45,931 nucleotides of DNA from Coriobacteriia bacterium (GTDB lineage: Bacteria; Actinomycetota; Coriobacteriia; Anaerosomatales; PALSA-660). The position numbers and the translations under genes are program-made. The stretch spans positions 1-45,931 of the forward strand of contig JAHEXP010000009.1 of assembly GCA_023252055.1 (NCBI GenBank), given 5' to 3'. Numbering within the stretch: the first letter of the stretch is position 1; every line of letters begins with the position of its first letter. Under the pieces are notes generated by a model. The model searched no databases. It saw only the letters and a list, made by a program, of their open reading frames with translations, and was not told the origin of the DNA. Below are positions 16,360 to 24,257 of this stretch, in pieces.

Positions 16360-17505
16360 CTACAGCACCTCCCGGTAGAGCGCGGCGGTCCGGTCCAACA
16401 TCGTCTCCTCGCCGAACTCGGCGAGGGCACGCCGGCGCCCCGCATCGCCCATCTTCTTGCGCGTTCCAGGCTCACGGAGCAGGCGACCGATCGCCTCCGC
16501 GAGCGGCGCGGCCTTGCCCGCGGCGACCAGCACTCCGGTCTCGCCGTCGACGACCACCTCCGGCGTCCCGCCCACGGCGGTTCCCACCACGGCCAGCCCG
16601 GCCGCCATCGCCTCGATGGTCCCGAGCCCGAGGCCCTCGGCGATCGCGGGAGAAACGTAGAGGTCGAGCGCGCCCAAGAGGCCCGCCACATCGGTCTCGA
16701 AGCCGGGGAACACCATCCGGTCGCGCACCGGGGTCGCCCGTGCCTTGGTGCGGACGAACTCGAGAAGCGGGCCGTCCCCGGCGATGACGAGCCATGCATG
16801 GGGCTCCGCAGCGAGCACCCGCGCCGCCGCCTCGACGAGCACGTCGAGCGCCTTCTGCGGCGCGAACCGCGCCGCGAGGCCGAAAGCGAGCGCGTCATCG
16901 GGCACACCGTAGCGGCCCCGAGCGCCTGAGCGGTCGGAAGGGGCCAGGAATGGCGAGAGGTCGAGTCCGTTGTGGATCGTCGTGACCAACTCCGCGGGGA
17001 GCCCGATCGTGTCGGTCATCTCGGCGCGCAGAGCGTCCGAGACGGTCACGACGCGCGCGGTACGCCGCGCTAGACGACGCTCGAGCCAGATGTACAGCGC
17101 CCGCATCGCCCCGGATACGCCCCCGTAGAGCACCTGGTTGTGAACGGTGACGACGGTGGGCGTCCGTCGTGACACGAGTGTTGCGAGTCGCGCGATCAGG
17201 GCCGCCTTCGACCCGTGTGCGTGGATGATCGCCGGACGCCGCTCCCGGATGACCTCGGCCAGGGAGACCACGGCGAGCAGGTCTTTCAGAGGCCGCAGCG
17301 GTCCGACGATCGGAACGGGGTGGACCTGTATCCCCAGTTCCAGGGCGTCATGGACGAGTTCCGAATCCCCGGGGCATGCCAGTTCGCTCTCGAACCCGAG
17401 GGCACGCAGGCCCGTCGCAAGTTGAAGGACATGTGCGCGCATGCCACCGACAGCGGGCCTCACGACCTGAAGGACTCGCGTGCCCTGCCTCGGATCCGAC
17501 GCCAC
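16360..17505 (-). CDS. GT4-family glycosyltransferase
   Basis: 381 aa, a GT-B fold. The N-terminal domain has VLQVVRPAVGGMRAHV (acceptor-side glycine loop) and HAHGSKAA. The C-terminal domain has GLAARFAPQKALDVL and the nucleotide-sugar-binding ESEGxxxxxxEAMAxG-type motif as AEGLGLGTIEAMAAGLAVVG, followed by GGTPEVV. It would transfer a sugar from an NDP-sugar with retention. Start set at the GTG at 17505 after GGGAGG; an in-frame reading further back adds an unlike tail. It leads the four-gene run with two radical SAM proteins and an aminotransferase, so its acceptor may be the product of that run. Confidence 0.9.
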   Translation of the reverse strand: MASDPRQGTRVLQVVRPAVGGMRAHVLQLATGLRALGFESELACPGDSELVHDALELGIQVHPVPIVGPLRPLKDLLAVVSLAEVIRERRPAIIHAHGSKAALIARLATLVSRRTPTVVTVHNQVLYGGVSGAMRALYIWLERRLARRTARVVTVSDALRAEMTDTIGLPAELVTTIHNGLDLSPFLAPSDRSGARGRYGVPDDALAFGLAARFAPQKALDVLVEAAARVLAAEPHAWLVIAGDGPLLEFVRTKARATPVRDRMVFPGFETDVAGLLGALDLYVSPAIAEGLGLGTIEAMAAGLAVVGTAVGGTPEVVVDGETGVLVAAGKAAPLAEAIGRLLREPGTRKKMGDAGRRRALAEFGEETMLDRTAALYREVL

Positions 17506-17560
17506 AAGACCTCCCGACCGCCCACAGGGGCGGGACATGGCCCGCACCGGGCCGCAGAGA

Positions 17561-17569
17561 AGCGTAGCA
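17561..17569 (-). promoter_or_regulatory. Candidate extended -10 for the glycosyltransferase operon
   Basis: Minus-strand TGCTACGCT fits an extended -10 (TGn + TACGCT) about 57 bp before the GTG at 17505. No convincing -35 is present, which extended -10 promoters can tolerate. Confidence 0.35.
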
Positions 17570-17627
17570 CGCCCGAAAGCCGCCGCACCGGCCCGAGTCG
17601 GCTGCATAACCACGCGACCGACATGTA

Positions 17628-17656
17628 TTGGCAGACGGCGCGTCCGGCGCGATACT
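17628..17656 (+). promoter_or_regulatory. Promoter of the 60-aa membrane protein
   Basis: TTGGCA (17628-17633) and GATACT (17651-17656) are exactly 17 bp apart, 36 bp before the ATG at 17692. It is divergent from the glycosyltransferase operon. Confidence 0.6.
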
Positions 17657-17691
17657 TATCGGCGCACGGCCCTGCAACGGGAAGGACGACG

Positions 17692-17874
17692 ATGACCGAC
17701 GTCCGTGCACGTGCCGCCGGCGACAGCGGACTATCTGATGGGCAACGGGAAGCGCTCTGGAAGTGGCGCTGGCTCGGCTTCCGCGACAGCACCCCGGCGT
17801 TCAAGGCCTGCCTCGCACTGGCAGCTGCCGTTCTGTTCGCGCTCATCGCCTATGCGATGGTGCCGCTCCCCTAG
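17692..17874 (+). CDS. Small single-pass membrane protein, unknown function
   Basis: 60 aa: a soluble N-terminus (MTDVRARAAGDSGLSDGQ), an aromatic/basic stretch EALWKWRWLGF, and one hydrophobic C-terminal helix (about residues 38-57) ending MVPLP. GGAAGG lies 6 nt before the ATG, and a good -35/-10 pair precedes it. The coding frame, ribosome site and promoter together support a real gene. No family is recognised. It converges on the ClC gene with 17 bp between the stops. The C-terminal-anchored layout suggests a small tail-anchored regulator or assembly factor; inference only. Confidence 0.65.
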   Translation: MTDVRARAAGDSGLSDGQREALWKWRWLGFRDSTPAFKACLALAAAVLFALIAYAMVPLP

Positions 17875-17891
17875 GTCCGGACCCCGCCCGA

Positions 17892-19625
17892 TCACGCTTC
17901 TCTCTGCAGAAGGCGGTCGAACGCCAGGATGTCCGTCGACGAGACGATCCCCTCGATCCGCGACGGATCGTTCGAGTCGACCACGGGGACACGGTCGAGA
18001 TCCTGTTGTTCCATCACCGCAGCGATCTCCCCCACCGCCCTGTCCCCCGTCGTCGTCACGACATCACCGATCATCACCGCGGACACCGGGGTGACCGCCC
18101 GCACGTCGGCGGCCACGTCTCGAACGTCGGACATGCTCACGAAACCGACCAACCGGTGGCCCTCCGTCACAGGGAACCCCTTCCTGCGGTGCCTCAGGAC
18201 GTAGTCCTCGAGGAACTCCTGGACTGTTGCGTCCGCAGGGACGGTCAGCACGGTCTTGGTCATGATGTCCTCGACCTTGAGCATCATGAGCCGGTCGACG
18301 GCATCCTCACGGCGCCAGCGTTGCCGCTTCGAGACAGACACTCTTCCCGCCACCGTGTAGGCGACAACAGAGGCCACGAGACCTGGGATCAGGTAGCCTG
18401 CGCCCCCGGTCGACTCGGCGACGAACACCGCTGCGGCAATCGGAGTGTTGTAGCCGGCCGCCAGGAACGCCGCCATCCCGACCACGGGGAACAGAGGGCC
18501 GTTCGCGCCGGGAACCAACCCTCGCAGCGTCGATCCGGCGGCCGCTCCCATCGCGATCATCGGGATGAACAGACCACCCGCCGCCCCGCTCCCGATGGTC
18601 GCGACAGTAGCGCCCACCTTGAGCAGCAGGAACTCGAACGACTCGAGGGGACCTGCGGTGCCGGACACCAGACGCCCGATGGCCTCGTAGCCGGTTCCGA
18701 GCACCTCAGGCCGCCCGAACAGCGCGAGGCCGACGAGGGCGAGTACTCCGACCACCGCTCCTCCAAGGGCGGTGCGCACCCAGAGGGGCGATCGGACCCG
18801 ACCTGCGGCGGCCTCGACAGCGTGCAGGGACTGAACGAACAAGCGCGCGACGAAGCCGACGACCACGCCGAGTACGAGCGCGTAGCCCAGGTCAGGCGTC
18901 GACATCACGTATCTCTCGCTCACCGTGAACAACGGCTTCACGCCGAGGAACTGAACGAGGACCAGGTAGGACGCCACCGAGCCGACGAGCGCGGGAATGA
19001 GCGCCTCGTGGGCCATGTCGTCCATGTAGGGCACTTCCAGCGCGAAGATCACACCCGTGAGCGGCGCCTTGAAGATGGCCGCCACGCCCGCAGCAGCGCC
19101 CGCGACCGCCATCTTCCTCACGTCGTCCTTGGTGTAGCCGAAGCGCTGCAACTTCGCCGTGACGAACGATCCGATGGCGCCGCCCATGTGGATGCTGGGC
19201 GCTTCCATCCCTGCGCTGCCTCCGAGGCCCACGGAGACCAACGCCGCGAGCACCTTCCCGGGCACCGACCGGTAGGAGAACACGCCTCCCCGGTTCTGAT
19301 ATGACTCGATGTACTCCTCCGTGCCCTGGAGGGACGGGTCGTCCGTGGTCTTCTCGAGGAGTAGTCCGGACAGGGCAAGGCCCACGATCGGCAGGATGAG
19401 GACGGCGGCAGGGGTCAGCAGGTTGCTGACGTTGCCCCAGAGCAGGTCGTAGGCGATCAGATCTATCAAGGTGACCGCGGCGCCGACGATGACTCCGACC
19501 AGGACCGCGGGCAGGAACTGGCGACGCACTTGCCCCCACAGATCGAACGTGCCCTTCCGGGTCGCCTCGGCGTAGTCGGACAGACGCGAACGTGGCGTAC
19601 GGCTCAAGACTCCCCTGCCCTTCAT
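17892..19625 (-). CDS. ClC-family chloride channel/antiporter with CBS domains
   Basis: About 577 aa. Ten or more membrane helices carry the ClC signatures: GGSAGMEAPSIHMGGAIGS (the GxEGP-type motif, retaining the gating Glu) and SGAAGGLFIPMIAMG (the GxFxP motif). The first motif, GSGIP in well-studied ClCs, is replaced by a QGTEEYIESY segment, so anion selectivity may differ. Two C-terminal CBS domains (VEDIMTKTVLTVPADATVQE and the following repeat ending EGIVSSTDILAFDRLL) could bind nucleotides. The start at 19625 gives family-like length; an ATG at 19652 is an alternative, neither having a strong ribosome site. Divergent from the ArsR gene, which may regulate it. Confidence 0.92.
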   Translation of the reverse strand: MKGRGVLSRTPRSRLSDYAEATRKGTFDLWGQVRRQFLPAVLVGVIVGAAVTLIDLIAYDLLWGNVSNLLTPAAVLILPIVGLALSGLLLEKTTDDPSLQGTEEYIESYQNRGGVFSYRSVPGKVLAALVSVGLGGSAGMEAPSIHMGGAIGSFVTAKLQRFGYTKDDVRKMAVAGAAAGVAAIFKAPLTGVIFALEVPYMDDMAHEALIPALVGSVASYLVLVQFLGVKPLFTVSERYVMSTPDLGYALVLGVVVGFVARLFVQSLHAVEAAAGRVRSPLWVRTALGGAVVGVLALVGLALFGRPEVLGTGYEAIGRLVSGTAGPLESFEFLLLKVGATVATIGSGAAGGLFIPMIAMGAAAGSTLRGLVPGANGPLFPVVGMAAFLAAGYNTPIAAAVFVAESTGGAGYLIPGLVASVVAYTVAGRVSVSKRQRWRREDAVDRLMMLKVEDIMTKTVLTVPADATVQEFLEDYVLRHRRKGFPVTEGHRLVGFVSMSDVRDVAADVRAVTPVSAVMIGDVVTTTGDRAVGEIAAVMEQQDLDRVPVVDSNDPSRIEGIVSSTDILAFDRLLQREA

Positions 19626-19722
19626 GTCCGCTGTGTGCCCCGAGAATAGCATCGGCGTGTCTCGCTCGTGCTCCCCTTCCGTCCTCGGCCCCAGGGAGAG
19701 CGGCACCATGACGGACACGCGA

Positions 19723-19779
19723 TTGCGGACCCGCTCGCGGGCGCCTATGCTGGCGATACACTTTGATTTCCTTCGAAAT
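19723..19779 (+). promoter_or_regulatory. Promoter and candidate operator of the ArsR-family gene
   Basis: TTGCGG (19723-19728) and TATGCT (19746-19751) are 17 bp apart. Just downstream, at about the transcription start, is the inverted repeat ATTTC-CTTC-GAAAT (19766-19779), the AT-rich type of site that ArsR dimers use. Autorepression is likely; the divergent ClC gene may share it. Confidence 0.55.
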
Positions 19780-19798
19780 GAGATCGGAGCACGGACGC

Positions 19799-20104
19799 AT
19801 GCCCCTGACCGACCAGCAGCTGGACTTGGCACTCAAGGCTTTGGCATCCAGGCCGAGGCGCGAGATCCTGTGCGCCATCGATGAGGCCATGCACGAGCCG
19901 GGCAAGGACTGCTGCAACCCGGGTGAGATATGCGCATCGAAGCTCTGCGAGCGCGTCGGCCTGTCGGCCCCCACGATCTCCTACCACACGACCGTGCTCG
20001 TGGGAGCCGGGCTTGTCGACGCGCGCTCTGACGGGAAATGGGTCTACTACTCGCTCGTTCGCGAGTCGCTCCACGAGGTCGCAGCATCGATCGTTCGATC
20101 CTAG
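19799..20104 (+). CDS. ArsR-family winged-helix repressor with cysteine cluster
   Basis: 101 aa from the ATG at 19799 (GGAG 9 nt upstream; an ATG at 19778 in the same frame is an alternative). The recognition helix region reads VGLSAPTISYHTTVLVGAGLV and the wing DGKWVYYSL, as in ArsR/SmtB proteins. Five cysteines lie before or in the recognition region: C25, C38, C39, C45 and C50, within KDCCNPGEICASKLC. This is more than the two or three of the classic ELCVCDL sensor, which suggests soft-metal/metalloid or thiol-redox sensing. It is divergent from the ClC gene and 75 bp ahead of the GGDEF gene. Confidence 0.87.
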   Translation: MPLTDQQLDLALKALASRPRREILCAIDEAMHEPGKDCCNPGEICASKLCERVGLSAPTISYHTTVLVGAGLVDARSDGKWVYYSLVRESLHEVAASIVRS

Positions 20105-20179
20105 GAATCGCACACACTGCGGAAGTCCCGTGCCACGCGGCGTGAGCCCGCACGGCAGGGGACGGGATGTGGAGCACAC

Positions 20180-21757
20180 ATGGCGGCCACGGTGACCATT
20201 CAGGCGATGCTCTACGTCGCAGCGGTGCTCCAGGTTGCGGCCGCGGGAGTCGCGTTGCTCCTCATCCCGATCAGCGGGATGCGCAAGTCATGGATCGTCG
20301 TCTGCATCGCCCTCGGTCTTCAGGCGTACCGGCGGATCGACGCGATCAACTCCCACCCCACGCTCGTTGAGGCCGTGACGGCCTTGGCCGTCTCCGTCCT
20401 GCTGCTTGCCGGGATCATCGGCATCCGTTCCGTCTTCGCTTCCCTGCGCAGGACCCGCAGCTTGCTCGACGCGGAGGTCGACAGGGGCCGGGCCGTCCCG
20501 AACCGCGCGGACACCGCGATCGTCATCCTCGGGACGGACGCTCGCGTCCGCGAGATGAACGATGCCGCGCGCAGACTGACCAGGACCGAGGGCACGGGCC
20601 TCGTGGACGCGAACTGGTTCGAAGGATTCGTCCCCGAGGAGAACCGCGCGAAGGTGCGCGCCATGTTCGACCGCCTGATCTCATCGGGCGAGGGCGACGA
20701 CGAGTATGTCCAGTACGAGATCCTCGATCTGGAGGGCGGACGGCACACCGTCGTGTGGCATCGGCGCCTCATGCGCGACGCCGAGGGCCGAACGACGGGC
20801 GTGCGGATCGCCGGGATCGACCTCACCGACGTGACTCTCGTCGAGAAGGACATCGCGTTCCGTTCCCTGCTGCTCGATCGTACGAGCGATTCGGTCGTCG
20901 TCTTCCGGCCCGACTACACCGTCGTCTACGCCAACAGCACAGCGTGTTCGTACCGCGGTGTCCCGCGGGAGGAGATGATCGGGACCGATGTCCGCCGCTT
21001 CATGCTCGCGTCGGATCGGGACGTGGTGTGCACCCGGATCGCCGCCCTCCCGCCGGGAGACTGCCTGACGTTCGAGACGGAGACCGTCGACGTCGAGGGA
21101 GTGAAGCATCCGCTGGAGTCGCACGTGTGCGTCGTCTCGCTCGGGGACGAGGTGTTCCTGGTGGACGTGGCTCGGGACATCTCCGACCGGCGCAAGGCGG
21201 AGGGGGCCGTTCGACGGCTCGCGTTCACAGACCAACTGACGGGACTCTCCAACCGGGCGCACCTCGCGGACCGCGCGACCCAGTCGCTTGCACGGGCGCA
21301 GCGTTCCAACGACACGCTCGCGTTCGTGTTCATGGATCTCGACCGCATCAAGTCGGTCAACGACACCTACGGGCACGCCATGGGAGACGAGTTGCTGCGG
21401 CAGGTCGGCTTCCGTCTCTCGGGGATGTTCCGCGACGAAGACACGGTGGCGCGCGTGGGGGGCGACGAATTCATCGCCTTCGCCCGCGTCGGAGGGCCGG
21501 AGGACGCGCGCACACTCGCCCAACGGCTCGTGGAACTCATGGCGACGCCATTCGCGATCGAGGACAGCGAGATGGCGATCACCGCGAGCGTCGGCGTCTC
21601 CGTGTACCCGGACGACGGTGAGGACTTGGAAGCCCTTGTCGCCAAGGCCGATGCCGCGATGTACGCGGCGAAGGACGAGGGGCGCGGCACCTATCACCTG
21701 TACCGCACAGAGGACTCCCTGACCGCACGGGGGCCCTCACAGCCTGAGGTCGCCTGA
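20180..21757 (+). CDS. Membrane PAS-PAS-GGDEF diguanylate cyclase
   Basis: 525 aa. Two or three hydrophobic helices (about 8-30, 36-50 and 64-85) precede two PAS domains (about 105-220 and 225-340) and a GGDEF domain (345-515). The active-site motif is intact, GGDEF at 427-431, and the inhibitory I-site RxxD is intact five residues upstream (R418, D421), so it should make c-di-GMP from GTP and be subject to product inhibition. There is no EAL or HD-GYP domain. The ATG follows GGAGCACAC. It is 75 bp after the ArsR gene and could be read through from it. No c-di-GMP receptor is obvious nearby. Confidence 0.94.
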   Translation: MAATVTIQAMLYVAAVLQVAAAGVALLLIPISGMRKSWIVVCIALGLQAYRRIDAINSHPTLVEAVTALAVSVLLLAGIIGIRSVFASLRRTRSLLDAEVDRGRAVPNRADTAIVILGTDARVREMNDAARRLTRTEGTGLVDANWFEGFVPEENRAKVRAMFDRLISSGEGDDEYVQYEILDLEGGRHTVVWHRRLMRDAEGRTTGVRIAGIDLTDVTLVEKDIAFRSLLLDRTSDSVVVFRPDYTVVYANSTACSYRGVPREEMIGTDVRRFMLASDRDVVCTRIAALPPGDCLTFETETVDVEGVKHPLESHVCVVSLGDEVFLVDVARDISDRRKAEGAVRRLAFTDQLTGLSNRAHLADRATQSLARAQRSNDTLAFVFMDLDRIKSVNDTYGHAMGDELLRQVGFRLSGMFRDEDTVARVGGDEFIAFARVGGPEDARTLAQRLVELMATPFAIEDSEMAITASVGVSVYPDDGEDLEALVAKADAAMYAAKDEGRGTYHLYRTEDSLTARGPSQPEVA

Positions 21758-21812
21758 GCTACGCCCGTCGACGTCCCGGCACAGCGCGAGGCGGACCGGC
21801 CGCACGATCCCC

Positions 21813-22727
21813 TCAGCGGCTGACGCCCATCGCCGAATCGGCGGCCGCAGCCATCGCCTCCAGTACCGCCTTCGTCGTGGGCGCCGCGCCGGAGCCCGCA
21901 CGGACAGCCGCGAAGATCCGCCGGTGCATGGCGGGCTCGACCAGCGGCAGGATCGCGATGTCGAGACCGCGCAGATCGGTCATCGCCGGAGCGATCCCCA
22001 CGCCCAGCCCTGCCTCGACAGCCGACCCGATCGCCCGGAAGTAGTTGCTCTCGAGGACCACCCGGGGCTCGAAGCCGGCCGACTGCGCCACGCGCTCGAC
22101 AGCCTGACGACTCGTCGCGCTCTCCATCGCCACACACCAGTTCTCCTGTGACAGGTCCTTGAGCCTGACGGGCCCTGTGGCGAGCGGATGGCCCTTCGGC
22201 AGGAGCGCGACGATCGGCTCCTCCAGCAGGTCGAAGCGGGTGATGCTCGGATCGTCTTGCATCGGCACGAAGTCCCACTCGTGCGACAGCGCGATGTCGA
22301 GCTCCCCCGCCCGCAGCGCCGGCAGGGCACGCACCGGCTCGAGCTCGCGGATGGTGAGTTCGATGTTCGGGAACCGACGGGTGATCTGGGCCAGAGCGGG
22401 CAGCGCGATCGACTGCGCCGCGGTCTGGAACACAGAGATGCGAACGCTCCCGCTGACCGTCCCGGTGAACTCGGCGATGTCGGCCAGCGCCTCCTCGCAA
22501 TCTGCAAGGATCACCTCGGCGTGAGCGACCAGGCGGCGTCCGGCGTCGGTCAGGCGCACCGATCGTGCGGTCCGCGCCAGCAGCGGCACCCCGACTTCCG
22601 CCTCGAGGGTGGCGAGTTGGTGCGAGATGGCCGGCGGGGTCAGATAGAGCGCCTGGGCCGCAGCGGCGATCGTGCCCCGCGCGGCGACCTCCCGGAGTAT
22701 CCGCAAGCGCGTCGTGTTGAGCGTCAC
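21813..22727 (-). CDS. LysR-family transcriptional regulator
   Basis: 304 aa, standard length. The N-terminal winged helix-turn-helix includes GTIAAAAQALYLTPPAISHQ and the wing VPLLARTARSVRLTDAG. The effector domain follows (SVRISVFQTAAQSIALPAL; ELDIALSHEWD). The GTG start has GAGG-type sequence upstream. It is divergent from an unknown multi-TM protein gene, the usual arrangement in which a LysR protein controls its neighbour and itself. Effector unknown. Convergent with the GGDEF gene, 55 bp apart, with no strong terminator hairpin between them. Confidence 0.92.
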   Translation of the reverse strand: MTLNTTRLRILREVAARGTIAAAAQALYLTPPAISHQLATLEAEVGVPLLARTARSVRLTDAGRRLVAHAEVILADCEEALADIAEFTGTVSGSVRISVFQTAAQSIALPALAQITRRFPNIELTIRELEPVRALPALRAGELDIALSHEWDFVPMQDDPSITRFDLLEEPIVALLPKGHPLATGPVRLKDLSQENWCVAMESATSRQAVERVAQSAGFEPRVVLESNYFRAIGSAVEAGLGVGIAPAMTDLRGLDIAILPLVEPAMHRRIFAAVRAGSGAAPTTKAVLEAMAAAADSAMGVSR

Positions 22728-22742
22728 TGCCTCGCCCTCCTC

Positions 22743-22764
22743 ATCGAGCGTAATTTTCTTCGAT
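22743..22764. promoter_or_regulatory. Candidate LysR operator in the divergent region
   Basis: The inverted repeat ATCGA-N12-TCGAT (22743-22764) encloses an AT-rich core and lies directly before the LysR start codon. It contains T-N11-A arrangements typical of LysR boxes. TGATAT (22775-22780) is a possible -10 for the plus-strand gene. Confidence 0.4.
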
Positions 22765-22856
22765 GCTCACCGAATGATATCGCACATGGACGCACGGCTC
22801 GAGGCGAGGCACCCTTGTGGAGACGTCCCGAGGTCCCGACGCGAAGGAAGCTACAC

Positions 22857-23648
22857 GTGCTGATCCTGCTGACGAAAGTGCTGTTGTCGCCCGTGCTGTT
22901 GTCGATCTGCGTGTTCGCAGCAAGGCGCTGGGGCACGTCGGTCGCGGGGCTGTTGCTCGGCCTGCCGCTGGTCTCGGGCCCGGTCTCCTTCTTCCTTCTC
23001 TCCGAGCATGGACCTTCCTTCGCCGAGAACGCTGCACGCGGAACGATGTTCGGTCTGGTGGCCACCGGGGTCTTCTGTGTGACCTACCAGCGGATCTCGG
23101 ACTCCACGCGGTGGTGGCAGTCGCTTCCCGTCGCGGGTTCCACCTGCCTGGGATCGATCTACCTGCTCTCGCACATGCACCTGAGCCTCGTCGACAGCGT
23201 TCTGCTGGCGGCGGTGCTGCTCGCCGGTCTCGTCATCGCCGCCGACGCTCCGTCGCGAAGTGCCGGCACGCCGCCCACCTCGAAGCGGGCGCTCGGCTTC
23301 CGCATGGCGATCGCCAGCTCGGTCGTGCTGGCCGTGACCATGGGGGCGGGCCTCCTGGGTTCTCAGCTCAGCGGCATGTTCGCCGCGGTACCGGTCATCA
23401 TCGCGATCATGACCGCGACCTCCCACCGGACGGTCGGCAGCGATTCCGCCAACGGGCTGCTGGGCGCGACCGTCAACGGCCTGTGGGGAGCGGTCGCGTT
23501 CTTCGCGGTCGTCGCGTTCCTGGTGACGGTCGCGACGCCGACCGTCACCTACCTCGTGGCATCGCTCGCCGCGCTCGTGGCGGGGTTCCTCGGCATGCGC
23601 ATCCCGCGGGTGCTCACGAACGCAACAGCGCCTGGCGTCACGATCTGA
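22857..23648 (+). CDS. Polytopic membrane protein, unknown function
   Basis: 263 aa from the GTG at 22857, with GAAGGAAG 6 nt upstream. Seven or eight hydrophobic helices in two similar halves: LLLGLPLVSGPVSFFLLSEHG in the first and MFAAVPVIIAIMTATSHRTVG in the second share a glycine/proline-containing helix then a polar turn, hinting at an inverted or tandem repeat as in small transporters. No family is confidently recognised. Divergent from the LysR gene, which may control it. MoaB follows after 80 bp, so the two may share a transcript; molybdate or cofactor-related transport is a guess. Confidence 0.75.
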   Translation: MLILLTKVLLSPVLLSICVFAARRWGTSVAGLLLGLPLVSGPVSFFLLSEHGPSFAENAARGTMFGLVATGVFCVTYQRISDSTRWWQSLPVAGSTCLGSIYLLSHMHLSLVDSVLLAAVLLAGLVIAADAPSRSAGTPPTSKRALGFRMAIASSVVLAVTMGAGLLGSQLSGMFAAVPVIIAIMTATSHRTVGSDSANGLLGATVNGLWGAVAFFAVVAFLVTVATPTVTYLVASLAALVAGFLGMRIPRVLTNATAPGVTI

Positions 23649-23728
23649 TCGGAGCGACCGCCGGCCATCCCACATCGGGTACAAGACTTGCAGAGAAGGT
23701 GCCCGATGACTTCAGGGAGCGTGGTCGC

Positions 23729-24223
23729 GTGGGCGGCACTACATTCGCGGTACTGACATGCTCGGACGCGAGCGCCGCCGATCCCGCGATGGATGCGGCG
23801 GGGCCTGCGCTCGTCGAGCTGGGCGAGAACGCGGGTTGGCAGTGCATAGGTCGCGAGGTCTCCCCGTCCGACCGCTCACGCATCTCCGAATGCCTGATCG
23901 ACTTCACCGACCGGCGCGGCGCGACGCTGGTCTTCACCACCGGTGGTACCGGCCTCGGCCCCACCGATGTCACGCCCGAGGCGACGATGGACGTGGCCAC
24001 ACGCGCCGTTCCCGGCATCGCGGAGGCGATCCGCGAGGGCTCGGCGCAGTTCACGAAGAAAGCGATGCTGTCACGCGCCGTGGCGGCTCAGCGCGGCGCC
24101 TCCCTCATCGTCAATCTGCCGGGATCCGAGAGCTCCGCTCGCGAAGCCTTCGGGCTCGTGGTCGACGTCATCCCCGCCGCCGTGCGCATGATGCGAGGCG
24201 AGGGGAAGTGCAAGATCGAGTAG
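23729..24223 (+). CDS. moaB: MoaB/MogA-family molybdopterin adenylyltransferase
   Basis: 164 aa, usual size. The MPT-binding signature FTTGGTGLGPTDVTPEAT is complete, followed by the catalytic-side segment RGASLIVNLPGS. The enzyme adenylates molybdopterin so that molybdate can be inserted. Start set at the GTG at 23729 with GGGAG about 9 nt upstream; the fold begins GGTTFAVLTCSDASAA. The next gene, 34 bp on, encodes a Mo-cofactor enzyme, which supports the assignment. Confidence 0.92.
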   Translation: MGGTTFAVLTCSDASAADPAMDAAGPALVELGENAGWQCIGREVSPSDRSRISECLIDFTDRRGATLVFTTGGTGLGPTDVTPEATMDVATRAVPGIAEAIREGSAQFTKKAMLSRAVAAQRGASLIVNLPGSESSAREAFGLVVDVIPAAVRMMRGEGKCKIE

Positions 24224-24257
24224 GATCCGCGGAACCGCGACAGATCGAGGCCAGCCG

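Noticed and set aside
14506-16929. 807-codon plus-strand open frame
   Set aside because: Fully antisense to three well-supported enzymes; composition (Arg, His, Gly, Asp) typical of a shadow.
21758-21812. Terminator between the GGDEF and LysR genes
   Set aside because: Only a 4-bp stem (GCGG-CCGC) could be formed.
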